64,000 nt of DNA from Haladaptatus halobius (GTDB taxonomy: Archaea; Halobacteriota; Halobacteria; Halobacteriales; Haladaptataceae), in the NCBI RefSeq assembly GCF_020618475.1, contig NZ_CP085335.1, forward strand, positions 1,302,001-1,366,000, written 5' to 3'. Numbering within the stretch: position 1 is the stretch's first letter; each line of letters begins with the position of its first letter. The position numbers and the translations under genes are program-made. Below the pieces are notes generated by a model. It searched no databases. It worked only from the letters and a program-made list of their open reading frames with translations, and was not told the origin of the DNA. Below are positions 18,354-26,624 of this stretch, piece by piece.

Positions 18354-19100
18354 CTAGTGGAACATCCGCAGCGGCTGGGCCTGCGAACTCTCCTCCGACT
18401 CGGCCTGTTGCATTCGCTGGGCGAGTTGCTCTTTCTGCTGGCGGATGTCCTCGGCGCGCTCCACAAGGTCGTCCGTGTTCGCGTCGACGTCGGCGAGGGG
18501 GCCGATGCCCTTCTCGATGAGGATGCGGGACGCTTCCGGGTCAGGGAACTGCGGGTCGGACTGCACGACGAGGCCGACGGCGTCGAGTTTCTCCTTTCCG
18601 GCGCGGTGGAGGAGCGCCCCGGTCGGGCCGCTGACCGCGCCGGTCTCGTTCGGCGCGCTGATGTCGTGATCGTCGAGCAGGGTTCCGGCGTCGCCGGTGG
18701 CGACGCCGTATAGACTGGGCACTTCGTCAGCCTGTTTCTGGTGCGGGAGACCGCTCAGGAACAGCGGCGTGGCGTCGTTCGACTCTATCCACGAGGTGAC
18801 GCAGGTGGCGAACTCAGGCGCGGAATCCGGCGAGACGGGTACGTCGCTTCGCAGCGCGACCAGATTACGCTCCTCGTCGGCGTAGAGCCGTACTGGCGGG
18901 AGGAGTTCTCGGTCGTCGTCTTGGTACACCGCTATCTGCGGGATGCCGTCGCAGTCGATCCCCGCGTAGTAGGTCATGTCGAACTCCTCGACGAGGTGGT
19001 CCGTGGCGATCTTCCCGACCAAACCCAGCCCCGGCAGTCCTTCGACAAGCGTCGGCGCGTCCAGTTCCACGTCGTCGGCAACCACGGTAATGTTGCTCAT
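18354..19100 (-). CDS. PAC2-family proteasome assembly chaperone homologue
   Basis: A 248-residue PAC2-family protein. It shows LVEGLPGLGLVGKIATDHL near residue 20, and the GAVSGPTGALL segment. The family is related to eukaryotic proteasome assembly chaperones and is widespread in archaea. The C-terminus is a Gln/Glu-rich helix. It is divergent from the RsmB-type gene. Confidence 0.88.
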   Translation of the reverse strand: MSNITVVADDVELDAPTLVEGLPGLGLVGKIATDHLVEEFDMTYYAGIDCDGIPQIAVYQDDDRELLPPVRLYADEERNLVALRSDVPVSPDSAPEFATCVTSWIESNDATPLFLSGLPHQKQADEVPSLYGVATGDAGTLLDDHDISAPNETGAVSGPTGALLHRAGKEKLDAVGLVVQSDPQFPDPEASRILIEKGIGPLADVDANTDDLVERAEDIRQQKEQLAQRMQQAESEESSQAQPLRMFH

Positions 19101-19196
19101 ACGTGACGATTCGGACGGATTCCACTTAATTGCGCGGGCGGAATCGTGACGGACGCTCCGAAACCCACAAACGCCTCTCGCTCACACGTCCGAGTA

Positions 19197-20102
19197 ATGG
19201 ATGCACTGGAGCGTTACGAACCGATACTCGACGACTTCGAGGCGTTCCGCGCCGCCTGCGAGCGCCCGCTTCCGTCCGTCGTCAGAGTGAACGGCATCAA
19301 GGCGACTCGGAAGCGCGTGACGCGAGCGCTCGACGCGGAGAACGTCGAGTGGACGCCGCGAGAGTGGAACGAGAACGTGCTGGAGATCGACGCTAGTCCG
19401 GGCAACACATGGCCGTCGTTTCACGGCTGGACGCACGGGCAGGAGGAGGTGTCGTCGATTCCCACATTCGTTCTCGCCCCCGAGTCGGGCGACCGCGTGC
19501 TCGACTCGTGCGCCGCACCCGGAAGCAAGACGACGCAACTGGCCGAGCTGATGGACGACGAGGGCCTCGTCGTGGCGAACGACAGCAACCTCGGACGCCT
19601 CTCCGCGCTCCGGTTCAACACCGAACGACTCGGCGTCACCTCCGTCGCGGTCACGAACCAGGACGCCCGGAACTTCTCGCTCAAACCGTTCGGCTTCTCG
19701 GCCTTCGACGCTGCGCTCGTGGACGTGCCCTGCTCCTGCGAGGGGACGATTCGAAAGAACCCAACCGCGCTGGACGATTGGAGCCTCGACCACATCGAGG
19801 GCGTCGCGGGCGTCCAGAAGGGCATCCTCCGGCGGGCTGTGCAGGCCACCCGAGAAGGCGGAGAAGTCGTTTACTCCACCTGTACCTTCGCGCCCGAGGA
19901 GAACGAAGCCGTCCTCGATCACGTCCTCGCGCACGAGGACTGCCGCCTCGTCGAGTTCGACATCGGCCTTCGCTCCGAACCCGGCCTCACCGAGTGGCGG
20001 GGCGACGCGTACGACGAGAGCGTCCGGGCGGCGAAGCGATTCTACCCACACCACAACGATACGGGCGGATTCTTCTGCGCGAAACTGGAGGTGGGCGCGT
20101 GA
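19197..20102 (+). CDS. RsmB/NOP2-type RNA m5C methyltransferase
   Basis: A 301-residue class I methyltransferase. The SAM site reads LDSCAAPGSKTTQLAELM, motif IV is DVPCSCEGT with the release Cys, and motif VI is VYSTCTF with the attacking Cys. Both cysteines of m5C RNA methyltransferases are present. It adds a methyl group to cytosine C5 in rRNA or tRNA. The ATG at 19197 is preferred to 19146 because family members start at MDxLERYE. The stop overlaps the start of a separate PUA-type protein. Confidence 0.9.
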   Translation: MDALERYEPILDDFEAFRAACERPLPSVVRVNGIKATRKRVTRALDAENVEWTPREWNENVLEIDASPGNTWPSFHGWTHGQEEVSSIPTFVLAPESGDRVLDSCAAPGSKTTQLAELMDDEGLVVANDSNLGRLSALRFNTERLGVTSVAVTNQDARNFSLKPFGFSAFDAALVDVPCSCEGTIRKNPTALDDWSLDHIEGVAGVQKGILRRAVQATREGGEVVYSTCTFAPEENEAVLDHVLAHEDCRLVEFDIGLRSEPGLTEWRGDAYDESVRAAKRFYPHHNDTGGFFCAKLEVGA

Positions 20103-20611
20103 GCGACAAACCGACGAACGACGGGCAGCGATTCGACCGCCTCCCCGCCACCGCCGACGAGCGCCAGGTGTCGGGACGCGCGACAAGACGGGAGGTGCTC
20201 GATTGGTGGGACGAGCGGTTCGGTATCCCACCGGAGACGTTCGACGACTACTCGTTCTGGGAGAAGGGGAAAGGAAAGATATGGGTGCTCCGCGGCGACC
20301 TCGGTTCGCCGGTTCGCATCGAGGCGCTCGGGATGACGTTCCTCCGCACGCGCCAGAAACACTGGAAGCCGACGACGAACGCGGCCCAGCGGTTCGGTCG
20401 GCTGGCGACGAAGAACGTCGCCGAACTCGACCGCGAGCAGGCGCGGCGGTTCGCGCGCGGAGAGGATCAAGAACTCGACTGGGACGGCGACTGGGGCTAT
20501 CTCGTCGCGGCCCACGAACTCGCGGGCGAGCGAGAACCCCTCGGCGTCGGGCTGTTTCTTCACGGCGAACTCCAGTCGCTCGTGCCGCAGGGACGACAGC
20601 GCGACCTCTAA
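20099..20611 (+). CDS. RsmF-type PUA-like RNA-binding protein, split partner
   Basis: A 170-residue protein starting at a GTG that overlaps the stop of the methyltransferase gene (GTGA). Its second half follows the PUA-like domain at the C-terminus of RsmF/YebU: ALGMTFLRTRQKHWKPTT, then a Gly-Glu segment, GYLVAAHELAGEREPLGVG and GELQSLVPQGRQRDL. It probably supplies RNA binding to the preceding enzyme, the two acting as one split RsmF-like methyltransferase. The separate-gene arrangement seems to be a haloarchaeal feature (DUF7122 as I recall). Confidence 0.76.
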   Translation: MSDKPTNDGQRFDRLPATADERQVSGRATRREVLDWWDERFGIPPETFDDYSFWEKGKGKIWVLRGDLGSPVRIEALGMTFLRTRQKHWKPTTNAAQRFGRLATKNVAELDREQARRFARGEDQELDWDGDWGYLVAAHELAGEREPLGVGLFLHGELQSLVPQGRQRDL

Positions 20612-22113
20612 CGTTCCTTGACCGTTCCGCCGCTCAGTCCCTCCCACTCGACCAAATACCCGAGTTCCGAGAGCACGGCGCTGGCGTCTTCGATGCCGGA
20701 GTTGGCGAGTAGCCGCTCCACGTCCGAGTAGGCCATGCCGTCTTCGATATCGTCGGCCAGCGCGGAGAGGACGGCGGGACGAACCAGCGTCCGCCCGACT
20801 CGTTCGTGTTCCGGAAACGCCTTGTCGGCCAGCGCGTCCTCGCTCACGCCGTGACGGGCGGCGAGGTCGGACAGCGAGACGGCGTTTTCGTCGGGCACGA
20901 GTTCGTCCGGAAGCGAGTCGGCGCTCTCCGCGACGAGTTCGTCTTCGTAGCGCCGGAGGGCGTCGCGAACGTCCTTGACGCGGATTCGCCCGCCCGAGTA
21001 GAGGATGGCCCGGTGGTCGCGCGCCGCGATCTCCTCGCCCACGCCGAGGGATTCGTCCACCGCCACAAGCAGTTCCACGTCCTCGACCGTGTCGAGTTGC
21101 GAGAGTTTCTTCTCGATGTACTCCGGCGTCCAGAAGCCCATTATCTCGAAGAAGAGTCGAAAGTCGGCGTGTTCGTAGTCGAACGCGAAGTCCGGAATCA
21201 TCACCCTGGCACCTGCTTCGAGCGGTTCCGGTTCGCGCACGAGGTTCCAGTCCAAACCGAGCGCCTCGAACCGGGCGGCGAACTCGCGTTCGACGCTGCT
21301 GTCGAACGACACGTCGCTCACGGGTTCGGTTCCGGGTGCGCGCACGGGGTCGGCGTCGGTGAGGACGAGTTCGCGCTCGGTTCCGTAGTCGTCGACGGTC
21401 GCGGTGAGGTGCCACTCGTCCGCTTTCACCACGGTTCGGAGGAGGCGCGCGAATCTGGTTCCGTACCGCCGCGTCGAGCGAAAGAGCGCGTCGGGGCCGG
21501 TGACGACTACCTCGCGTCCGGCGTCTGTCTTCCGAATCTCGTACATCAATCGCAGTCGTTTGACGGCGGAGACGAGCGCCTTCGGGTTCGAACTTCGGAT
21601 TCGGAGTTCGGTCGCGTCGAACAGCGCGGTCTGGGCGAGCGAGAGATTGTACTGGGCGACCAGTTCGTCGGGGTTCCAGCGCGAGTCGAAGAGGGTGAGG
21701 AGTTGGCGCTCTTCCAAATCGGCGTACAGCGACTCGAAAATGTCGTCCGGTGTCGCGTCGAGGCGCTCCGACGCACGCCGAAGTGCGGTCGTGCGGTCGG
21801 CGTCGCTGACGACGCCGACCGCCTCCGCCTCCTCGAACGCGGTTTTTCGGGCGCGCTCCGGCGGAACGGCGGCCCGTGGTTCGAATATCGCCTCGCGTTC
21901 GAGCAGTTTGGCGAACCCTCGCACGAGTTTGAAATCCGGGGCGTCCGTTTCGAGGTCGGCGAGCGAAGACCGAAGCCGGGAACGCGGTTCGCCCACGTGT
22001 CCCTGATACGTGCCGAGGACGCGCGCGACTAGCGGGCGGTGTTCGCGCCCGGCGAACTGCGGATGATAGCCTCCCCCGGCGCGAGAGACGCGGAGCAGGT
22101 CTTTCGTGAGCAC
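20608..22113 (-). CDS. Bax1-type nuclease (DUF790), partner of XPB helicase
   Basis: A 501-residue DUF790 protein, the Bax1 family. The C-terminal half holds a nuclease core with MIPDFAF and FEIMGFWTPEYIEKKL, matching the PD-(D/E)xK pattern; VELLVAVDESL follows. In archaea Bax1 binds XPB and cuts DNA near bubbles in nucleotide excision repair. The GTG at 22113 has a TATA-like TTTGTAC about 25 bases upstream. Its stop overlaps the stop of the convergent PUA gene by 4 bases. Confidence 0.88.
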   Translation of the reverse strand: MLTKDLLRVSRAGGGYHPQFAGREHRPLVARVLGTYQGHVGEPRSRLRSSLADLETDAPDFKLVRGFAKLLEREAIFEPRAAVPPERARKTAFEEAEAVGVVSDADRTTALRRASERLDATPDDIFESLYADLEERQLLTLFDSRWNPDELVAQYNLSLAQTALFDATELRIRSSNPKALVSAVKRLRLMYEIRKTDAGREVVVTGPDALFRSTRRYGTRFARLLRTVVKADEWHLTATVDDYGTERELVLTDADPVRAPGTEPVSDVSFDSSVEREFAARFEALGLDWNLVREPEPLEAGARVMIPDFAFDYEHADFRLFFEIMGFWTPEYIEKKLSQLDTVEDVELLVAVDESLGVGEEIAARDHRAILYSGGRIRVKDVRDALRRYEDELVAESADSLPDELVPDENAVSLSDLAARHGVSEDALADKAFPEHERVGRTLVRPAVLSALADDIEDGMAYSDVERLLANSGIEDASAVLSELGYLVEWEGLSGGTVKER

Positions 22114-22189
22114 GATTCTCGGTAGGCGCGGGTCGTACAAAAGGAATCTGAATGAGAAGATTCATTCTGACTGGCCGAGAGGATGGGGT

Positions 22190-22576
22190 ATGCGCAGACG
22201 AAAAGCCCTCCAGCGGTTCGGTCTCGTCGCTACGCTCGCTTCGACCGGCGGGTGCGCGGCGATTCTCGGTGGTGGCGGCCAGCGAAGCGGTGACGGCGAT
22301 AGAAAGCGATCCGGAACGTTGGAAAATAGGAACATCAGCGTCGAGAAAGGGGAGAAAGGAAAGCTCGTCGTGGTAGTCACCGTGAAGAACACGGGTGAGA
22401 AGAAAGCTTCCGCGACGCTCAAAACCTCCGTCACCATCGACGATTCTCTGCACGAAAAGCGGACGAAAGTGACCGTTCCGGGCAGCGAGTCGAAAGACAT
22501 CTCCGTCGTGTTACCGGTCGACTATTCGAGGTACGATAACGCGTCGCGGACGAGCGTCGACCTCGACCTGAAGTAG
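22190..22576 (+). CDS. Small Tat-type lipoprotein
   Basis: A 128-residue protein beginning MRRRKALQRFGLVATLASTGGC. The Arg-rich start with a lipobox (STGGC) indicates a Tat-exported lipoprotein anchored at the outer face of the membrane. The mature part (VVVVTVKNTGEKKAS) resembles a small beta-sandwich such as the FxLYD or CARDB-like domains. It sits between, and opposite to, the Bax1 and XPB genes, which are normally adjacent. Confidence 0.8.
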   Translation: MRRRKALQRFGLVATLASTGGCAAILGGGGQRSGDGDRKRSGTLENRNISVEKGEKGKLVVVVTVKNTGEKKASATLKTSVTIDDSLHEKRTKVTVPGSESKDISVVLPVDYSRYDNASRTSVDLDLK

Positions 22577-23914
22577 CTATCGCCGCCGATTTGCGACGCG
22601 AACTTCCGCGGTTTCTTCGGTCACGACTTCGTACAGGATGGCGCGCCCGCCGCCTTCTTTCGCCCGCAGGATTCGTCCGAGACGCTGGGTGAACTCGCGT
22701 TCGCTCCCGCTTCCCGAGAGGACGACCGCCACGTTGGCGTCGGGCACGTCCACGCCCTCGTCCAACACGTTCGACGTGACGACGCGCGAGTACTCCCCTC
22801 GCCGGAATCGGTCGAGCACCTCCCGGCGCTCCGCGGTCGGCGTCTGGTGCGTGACGGCCGGGATGAGAAATCGCTCGGAGAGGCGGTAGACGAGGTCGTT
22901 GTGCGCGGTGAAGACGATGACTCGGTCGTCGCGGTGTCGGTCGAGGATATCGGCGAGCGTCGTCACCTTCGCGTCGCTGTTCATCATGATGTCACGCGCG
23001 CGTTGCTTAGCGAGGAGGGCTTCGCGGGCTTTCGGGTCGTTGCCCGACCGCTTGACGAGTTCCTGATAGTCGCTCCCGCTCCGCATCTGGATGTTCGACT
23101 GCGCGAGGTAGTCGGTGAAGACGCCCTGTTCTCGCTCGTACCGGTCGCGCTCTTCGGGCGTGAGTTCGACCGTCATCCGTTTGACGTCGTACGGCGCGAG
23201 GAACTCGCCCGCGAGTTCGTCCACGTCGACGTCGAACACCTTCGGGCCGACGAGGTCGCCGACGACCTCGTGTGCGCCGTCGGGTCGTTCGAACGTCGCC
23301 GTCAGTCCCATCCTGGCGGGGGCGGCGAGCAGACGGGCTATCTCACGGTAGCCCTCGCCGCCGAGGTGGTGAACCTCGTCGAAGATGGCGAGGCCGAACC
23401 GGTCGCCGATGTCGTCCGCCCGGAGATACGCCGAGTCGTAGGTCGAGACGGTGAGGGCTTCGACGTTCTGTTCGCCGCCGCCGAGCTGACCGATAGGAAC
23501 GTCGAACTCTGTTTCCAGCACCCGCCGCCACTGTTCGAGCAGGTCGATGGTCGGGACGACGACGAGCGTCGGGGTCTGGCATCGCTCGATGGCTTTCACC
23601 CCGATGACCGTCTTTCCGCTCCCCGTCGGGAGTTCGAGCACCCCTCGCCGGCGGGCGTCGTCCCACGAGTCGAGGGCGTCCACCTGGTACTCACGAAGTT
23701 CGTAGGCCGAGAGCAGTCGCGGGAGTTCCGGCAGGTCGAGGACGGAATCGTCGGTCGGAACGCCGCGTTCGTCGAGAAGATCGCGGAGTGCGGCGTAGCG
23801 GAAGGCGGGAGCGCGTCGGGTCTTCGAGCGCGGGTCGGGTTCGGTGAATGGCAGGTCGCGTTTGGTTTCGACTCGCAGGGTGCCGCCTTCGTACGAGATT
23901 GTCACGTCGGCCAC
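22577..23914 (-). CDS. XPB/Rad25-type DNA helicase
   Basis: A 445-residue superfamily 2 helicase. Motif I is LPTGSGKTVIG, motif II is DEVHHLGG (DEVH), motif III LTATFERPDG, and motif VI is FTQRLGRILRAKEGG with the arginine finger. An N-terminal damage-recognition-like domain precedes the helicase core. XPB opens DNA around lesions and works with Bax1. The GTG at 23914 has a TATA-like CTTTTAGG about 27 bases upstream; GTG at 23905 is the alternative. Confidence 0.9.
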   Translation of the reverse strand: MADVTISYEGGTLRVETKRDLPFTEPDPRSKTRRAPAFRYAALRDLLDERGVPTDDSVLDLPELPRLLSAYELREYQVDALDSWDDARRRGVLELPTGSGKTVIGVKAIERCQTPTLVVVPTIDLLEQWRRVLETEFDVPIGQLGGGEQNVEALTVSTYDSAYLRADDIGDRFGLAIFDEVHHLGGEGYREIARLLAAPARMGLTATFERPDGAHEVVGDLVGPKVFDVDVDELAGEFLAPYDVKRMTVELTPEERDRYEREQGVFTDYLAQSNIQMRSGSDYQELVKRSGNDPKAREALLAKQRARDIMMNSDAKVTTLADILDRHRDDRVIVFTAHNDLVYRLSERFLIPAVTHQTPTAERREVLDRFRRGEYSRVVTSNVLDEGVDVPDANVAVVLSGSGSEREFTQRLGRILRAKEGGGRAILYEVVTEETAEVRVANRRR

Positions 23915-23937
23915 ACCGAAAGTGGGGTTTCCGCGGC

Positions 23938-24693
23938 CTAAAAGGTGCCGAGACTGGATTGGAGGCTTCGGTCGGTTGCGCCGCGTTTCAGTTCGTAGCC
24001 GACGAGGTCGCGCATGTCGGTCGCGTAAGCGGTACCCGCGCGTTCGAGCACGAGCACGCGACCTTGCGTACCGACGACGGTGCCGCTGGCGAGCGTCTCG
24101 CGGACGGGCGCGGACGACAACTCGAAGCCGTACTCGAAGGCGAACGTGTCGAGGGGGTCGAACAACGATAGAGCGTCGAGCCACGCGGACTCGTCGACGG
24201 TTCGGTGGAGGTTTCGAACTTTCGCGGGAACGCGGACGCGATCCGTGAACGTCTCCGCGATTTCGGCTTCCAGTTCGCGGGCGATTCGCCCGTCTTTGAC
24301 GGTCTGGAGGTGGGCGGCGCGGTCTGCACCCTGTTCGCGGAGACGCGTTCGAAGTCGCCACTCGCGGGTGACGCCGACCTTGAACGTCGCGGGAGCGAAC
24401 GCGGCCAGGTAGACGGCGTGCTCCTCGTGGCAATCCATCTCGTCTTTCAGACATGTTCCGGTACAGCGAGCGCAGACCCACGTGCTAGTGTGGACGTCGC
24501 AGTACGGTGTTCCGGGGCGAGCACAGGGGATGTGGGTCGACCCGTCGAACGTCCCGGCGCAGTGTCGGTCTCCGAGCGTGTACTCGAGTTCGGTTCCGGA
24601 TAGCAGTTCCTCTCGCACCAGAGAACTGTCGCTCACCAACAGAGTAGGGGGGCCGTCCCCAGATGCACCAGTTTCGTACCCGACGACTTGCAC
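23938..24693 (-). CDS. DUF2797 family protein with zinc-type cysteines
   Basis: A 251-residue DUF2797 protein. Cysteines in HCAGTF, IPCARP, PYCDVHTS and VCARCTGTCL probably bind zinc. The middle (YLAAFAPATFKVGVTREWRLRTRLREQGA) resembles a GIY-YIG-like fold. Function unknown; the family is frequent in haloarchaea and actinobacteria. It lies just upstream of XPB on the same strand (23 bases). Confidence 0.85.
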   Translation of the reverse strand: MQVVGYETGASGDGPPTLLVSDSSLVREELLSGTELEYTLGDRHCAGTFDGSTHIPCARPGTPYCDVHTSTWVCARCTGTCLKDEMDCHEEHAVYLAAFAPATFKVGVTREWRLRTRLREQGADRAAHLQTVKDGRIARELEAEIAETFTDRVRVPAKVRNLHRTVDESAWLDALSLFDPLDTFAFEYGFELSSAPVRETLASGTVVGTQGRVLVLERAGTAYATDMRDLVGYELKRGATDRSLQSSLGTF

Positions 24694-24843
24694 GAGGGCA
24701 GGTACGCACCGCCCGAGTAAAAGTCGTACCGTTCGTCGAAGAAACCGATTTCGTCACGGATAATTTCAGAAGCCATTGATGAAATTAAGTTAATATAACG
24801 GTTGAAATTGGATATTGCGGAAATATTTGAACAGAAGGAAAAG

Positions 24844-24852
24844 TTTTTAATA
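24844..24852 (+). promoter_or_regulatory. TATA-like box of the free I9-type inhibitor gene
   Basis: TTTTTAATA is centred about 29 bases before the GTG at 24877 in an otherwise strongly AT-rich patch. It supports the GTG as a near-leaderless start. Confidence 0.55.
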
Positions 24853-24876
24853 ACTATTGCCTCGTAATGATATACT

Positions 24877-25113
24877 GTGTCGGATGGTGCCACGGAGGAT
24901 TCGAAACGGGACGTCGTCGAGGTGAACGTCGGATTCGACGGCGAGGAAGGCCGAAAAGCGGCGTTGGACTGCGCTGTCGAGGTAATACGCGAGTTCGAAT
25001 CGCTCGACGTGCTGACTATCGAGATCCCGCGCGAACGCTGGACCGAACTCGACGCTCACGCGGCGATTCGATACGTCGAAGAGAACGGGGAGGCAGGCGC
25101 ACTCGACGCCTAG
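24877..25113 (+). CDS. Free-standing subtilase propeptide-like inhibitor (I9 type)
   Basis: A 78-residue protein with no signal peptide. It matches the propeptides of both halolysins next to it along its whole length: VVEVNVGFDGEEGRKAALDC against VEVNVGIKSG and VRVNVGYSGKGGRKAALN, then SLDVLTIEIPRERW against IDVLTIRVPKKA, then IRYVEENGEAGALDA against VRYVEENGTMHAL. Propeptides of this family (I9) fold with, and inhibit, their protease. As a separate gene it is most likely a cytoplasmic inhibitor that guards against premature protease action, or an intermolecular chaperone. This is inference from sequence and position. Confidence 0.78.
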   Translation: MSDGATEDSKRDVVEVNVGFDGEEGRKAALDCAVEVIREFESLDVLTIEIPRERWTELDAHAAIRYVEENGEAGALDA

Positions 25114-25186
25114 GACGGCGTTTGCGGCAGTGTGCTAGTTCGTTAGATCAATCTTTGCCATAATATAAATACATCACGAAGGAAAA

Positions 25187-25195
25187 TTATTTAAA
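25187..25195 (+). promoter_or_regulatory. TATA-like box of halolysin 1
   Basis: TTATTTAAA is centred about 30 bases upstream of the ATG at 25221 and supports that start over the GTG at 25209. Confidence 0.55.
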
Positions 25196-25220
25196 CACAC
25201 AGAAAGTTGTGGCAAGTCGC

Positions 25221-26414
25221 ATGTCAAGGAAAGCCAATGGTGTTTCGCGGCGGAATGTACTCAAACTGACGGGCGGCTCACTGGCAGCGACCGGCGTAAG
25301 CGGCCTCGCGGCGGCAAAGCCGACCGACAAGGTCGAAGTCAACGTCGGAATTAAGAGTGGATGCGGTCGCTCGGCGGCGCTAAGCGCCGCTAGCGACGTG
25401 GTTCGGGAGTTCAACTCCATCGACGTGCTCACGATTCGCGTCCCCAAGAAGGCCATCTCGGGTCTACAGAACAACCCGAACGTGCGATACGTCGAGGAGA
25501 ACGGCACGATGCACGCCCTCGCGGAGACCGAACCGTGGGGTATCGAGCGAGTGGACGCGGACGTGGCTCACGCGAACGGCGAGACGGGCGCCGGCGCGGA
25601 TATCGCCATCATCGACACGGGTATCGACGACGACCATCCCGACTTACAGGCTAACCTCGGCAGTGGCCGGGCGTTCGTGTCGTGTAACACGCAAGGTGGC
25701 TGTCGCTACGGTGCGAAACCCGCCAACAACACCTGTAACAATTCGTGGACCGACGACAACGACCACGGCACTCACTGCGCCGGTATCGCCGACGCCGTGG
25801 ACAACAGCCAAGGTGTCATCGGCGTCTCCACGCAGGCGACGCTCCACGCCGTCAAGGTGCTCGACAAGTGTGGGAGCGGTTCGTTCTCCGACATCGCGGC
25901 GGGCGTCGAGTACGTCGCCGACCAGGGTTGGGACGTCGGGAGCATGAGCCTCGGCGCGTCCTCGGGGTCGCAGGCGCTCCGTGACGCTTGCCAGTACGCG
26001 GTCAACAACGGCGTGTTCCTCGTCGCGGCGGCGGGCAACAGCGGACCGTGTACGGACTGCGTCGGTTACCCGGCGGCCTACCCCGAAGTCATGGCCGTCT
26101 CCTCGACCAACTCCAGCGACGGTCTGTCGAGCTTCTCATCGACAGGGGCGGAAGTCGAAATCGCCGCACCCGGCAGCAGCATCTACTCGTCCGTCGCTTC
26201 CAACGGCGGGTACGACACCTTCTCGGGCACCTCGATGGCGTGCCCGCACGTCGCCGGTGCCGCTGGACAGTTGATGGTGAACGGTGCTTCGAACACGCAA
26301 GCGCGTGAAACGTTGAAACAGACGGCCGAGAACATCGGTCTGTCGAGCAACGAGAGCGGGTCGGGGCTGCTCGACGTGGCCGCCGCGCTCGGCTACGATT
26401 CGAGCGACAACTAA
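25221..26414 (+). CDS. Halolysin-like S8 subtilase with Tat signal (halolysin 1)
   Basis: A 397-residue secreted serine protease. The Tat signal is SRRNVLKLTGGSLAATG (residues 9-25). An I9 propeptide covers about residues 36-101. The S8 catalytic domain has Asp132 in IIDTGID, His182 in NDHGTHCAG, the oxyanion Asn in AAGNSGP (about 273), and Ser338 in SGTSMACPH. Several Cys pairs may form disulphides. The C-terminal extension found in some classic halolysins is missing. Tat export in folded form, followed by self-cleavage, is the known pattern in haloarchaea. Confidence 0.93.
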   Translation: MSRKANGVSRRNVLKLTGGSLAATGVSGLAAAKPTDKVEVNVGIKSGCGRSAALSAASDVVREFNSIDVLTIRVPKKAISGLQNNPNVRYVEENGTMHALAETEPWGIERVDADVAHANGETGAGADIAIIDTGIDDDHPDLQANLGSGRAFVSCNTQGGCRYGAKPANNTCNNSWTDDNDHGTHCAGIADAVDNSQGVIGVSTQATLHAVKVLDKCGSGSFSDIAAGVEYVADQGWDVGSMSLGASSGSQALRDACQYAVNNGVFLVAAAGNSGPCTDCVGYPAAYPEVMAVSSTNSSDGLSSFSSTGAEVEIAAPGSSIYSSVASNGGYDTFSGTSMACPHVAGAAGQLMVNGASNTQARETLKQTAENIGLSSNESGSGLLDVAAALGYDSSDN

Positions 26415-26555
26415 ACGTCCGCCAATCGGCGACTATTTTTCGGAACTCGGCCGCTCTCCGGTAGCGACTCGATATCGCCCGCCCGAGAAGCATCTCTCTA
26501 ATTCGGATCGTATCCTTAGATTTCAGAAATAAATTAATATTAACACCAAGATAAA

Positions 26556-26567
26556 TTTAATAAATAT
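26556..26567 (+). promoter_or_regulatory. TATA-like box of halolysin 2
   Basis: TTTAATAAATAT is centred 26-33 bases upstream of the ATG at 26594, which points to that ATG as the original start even though it is out of frame with the protease. Confidence 0.5.
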
Positions 26568-26624
26568 ATCTGCATTGTTTCTATCGGAATTCTATGCAAC
26601 AAAGACAGCGTTTCGCGGCGTGAC

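Noticed and set aside
20042..22453. An 803-codon open frame on the minus strand
   Set aside because: It mixes pieces of other frames with runs of Arg and Pro and overlaps the Bax1 and PUA genes, which have clear family motifs. High GC makes long false frames common here.
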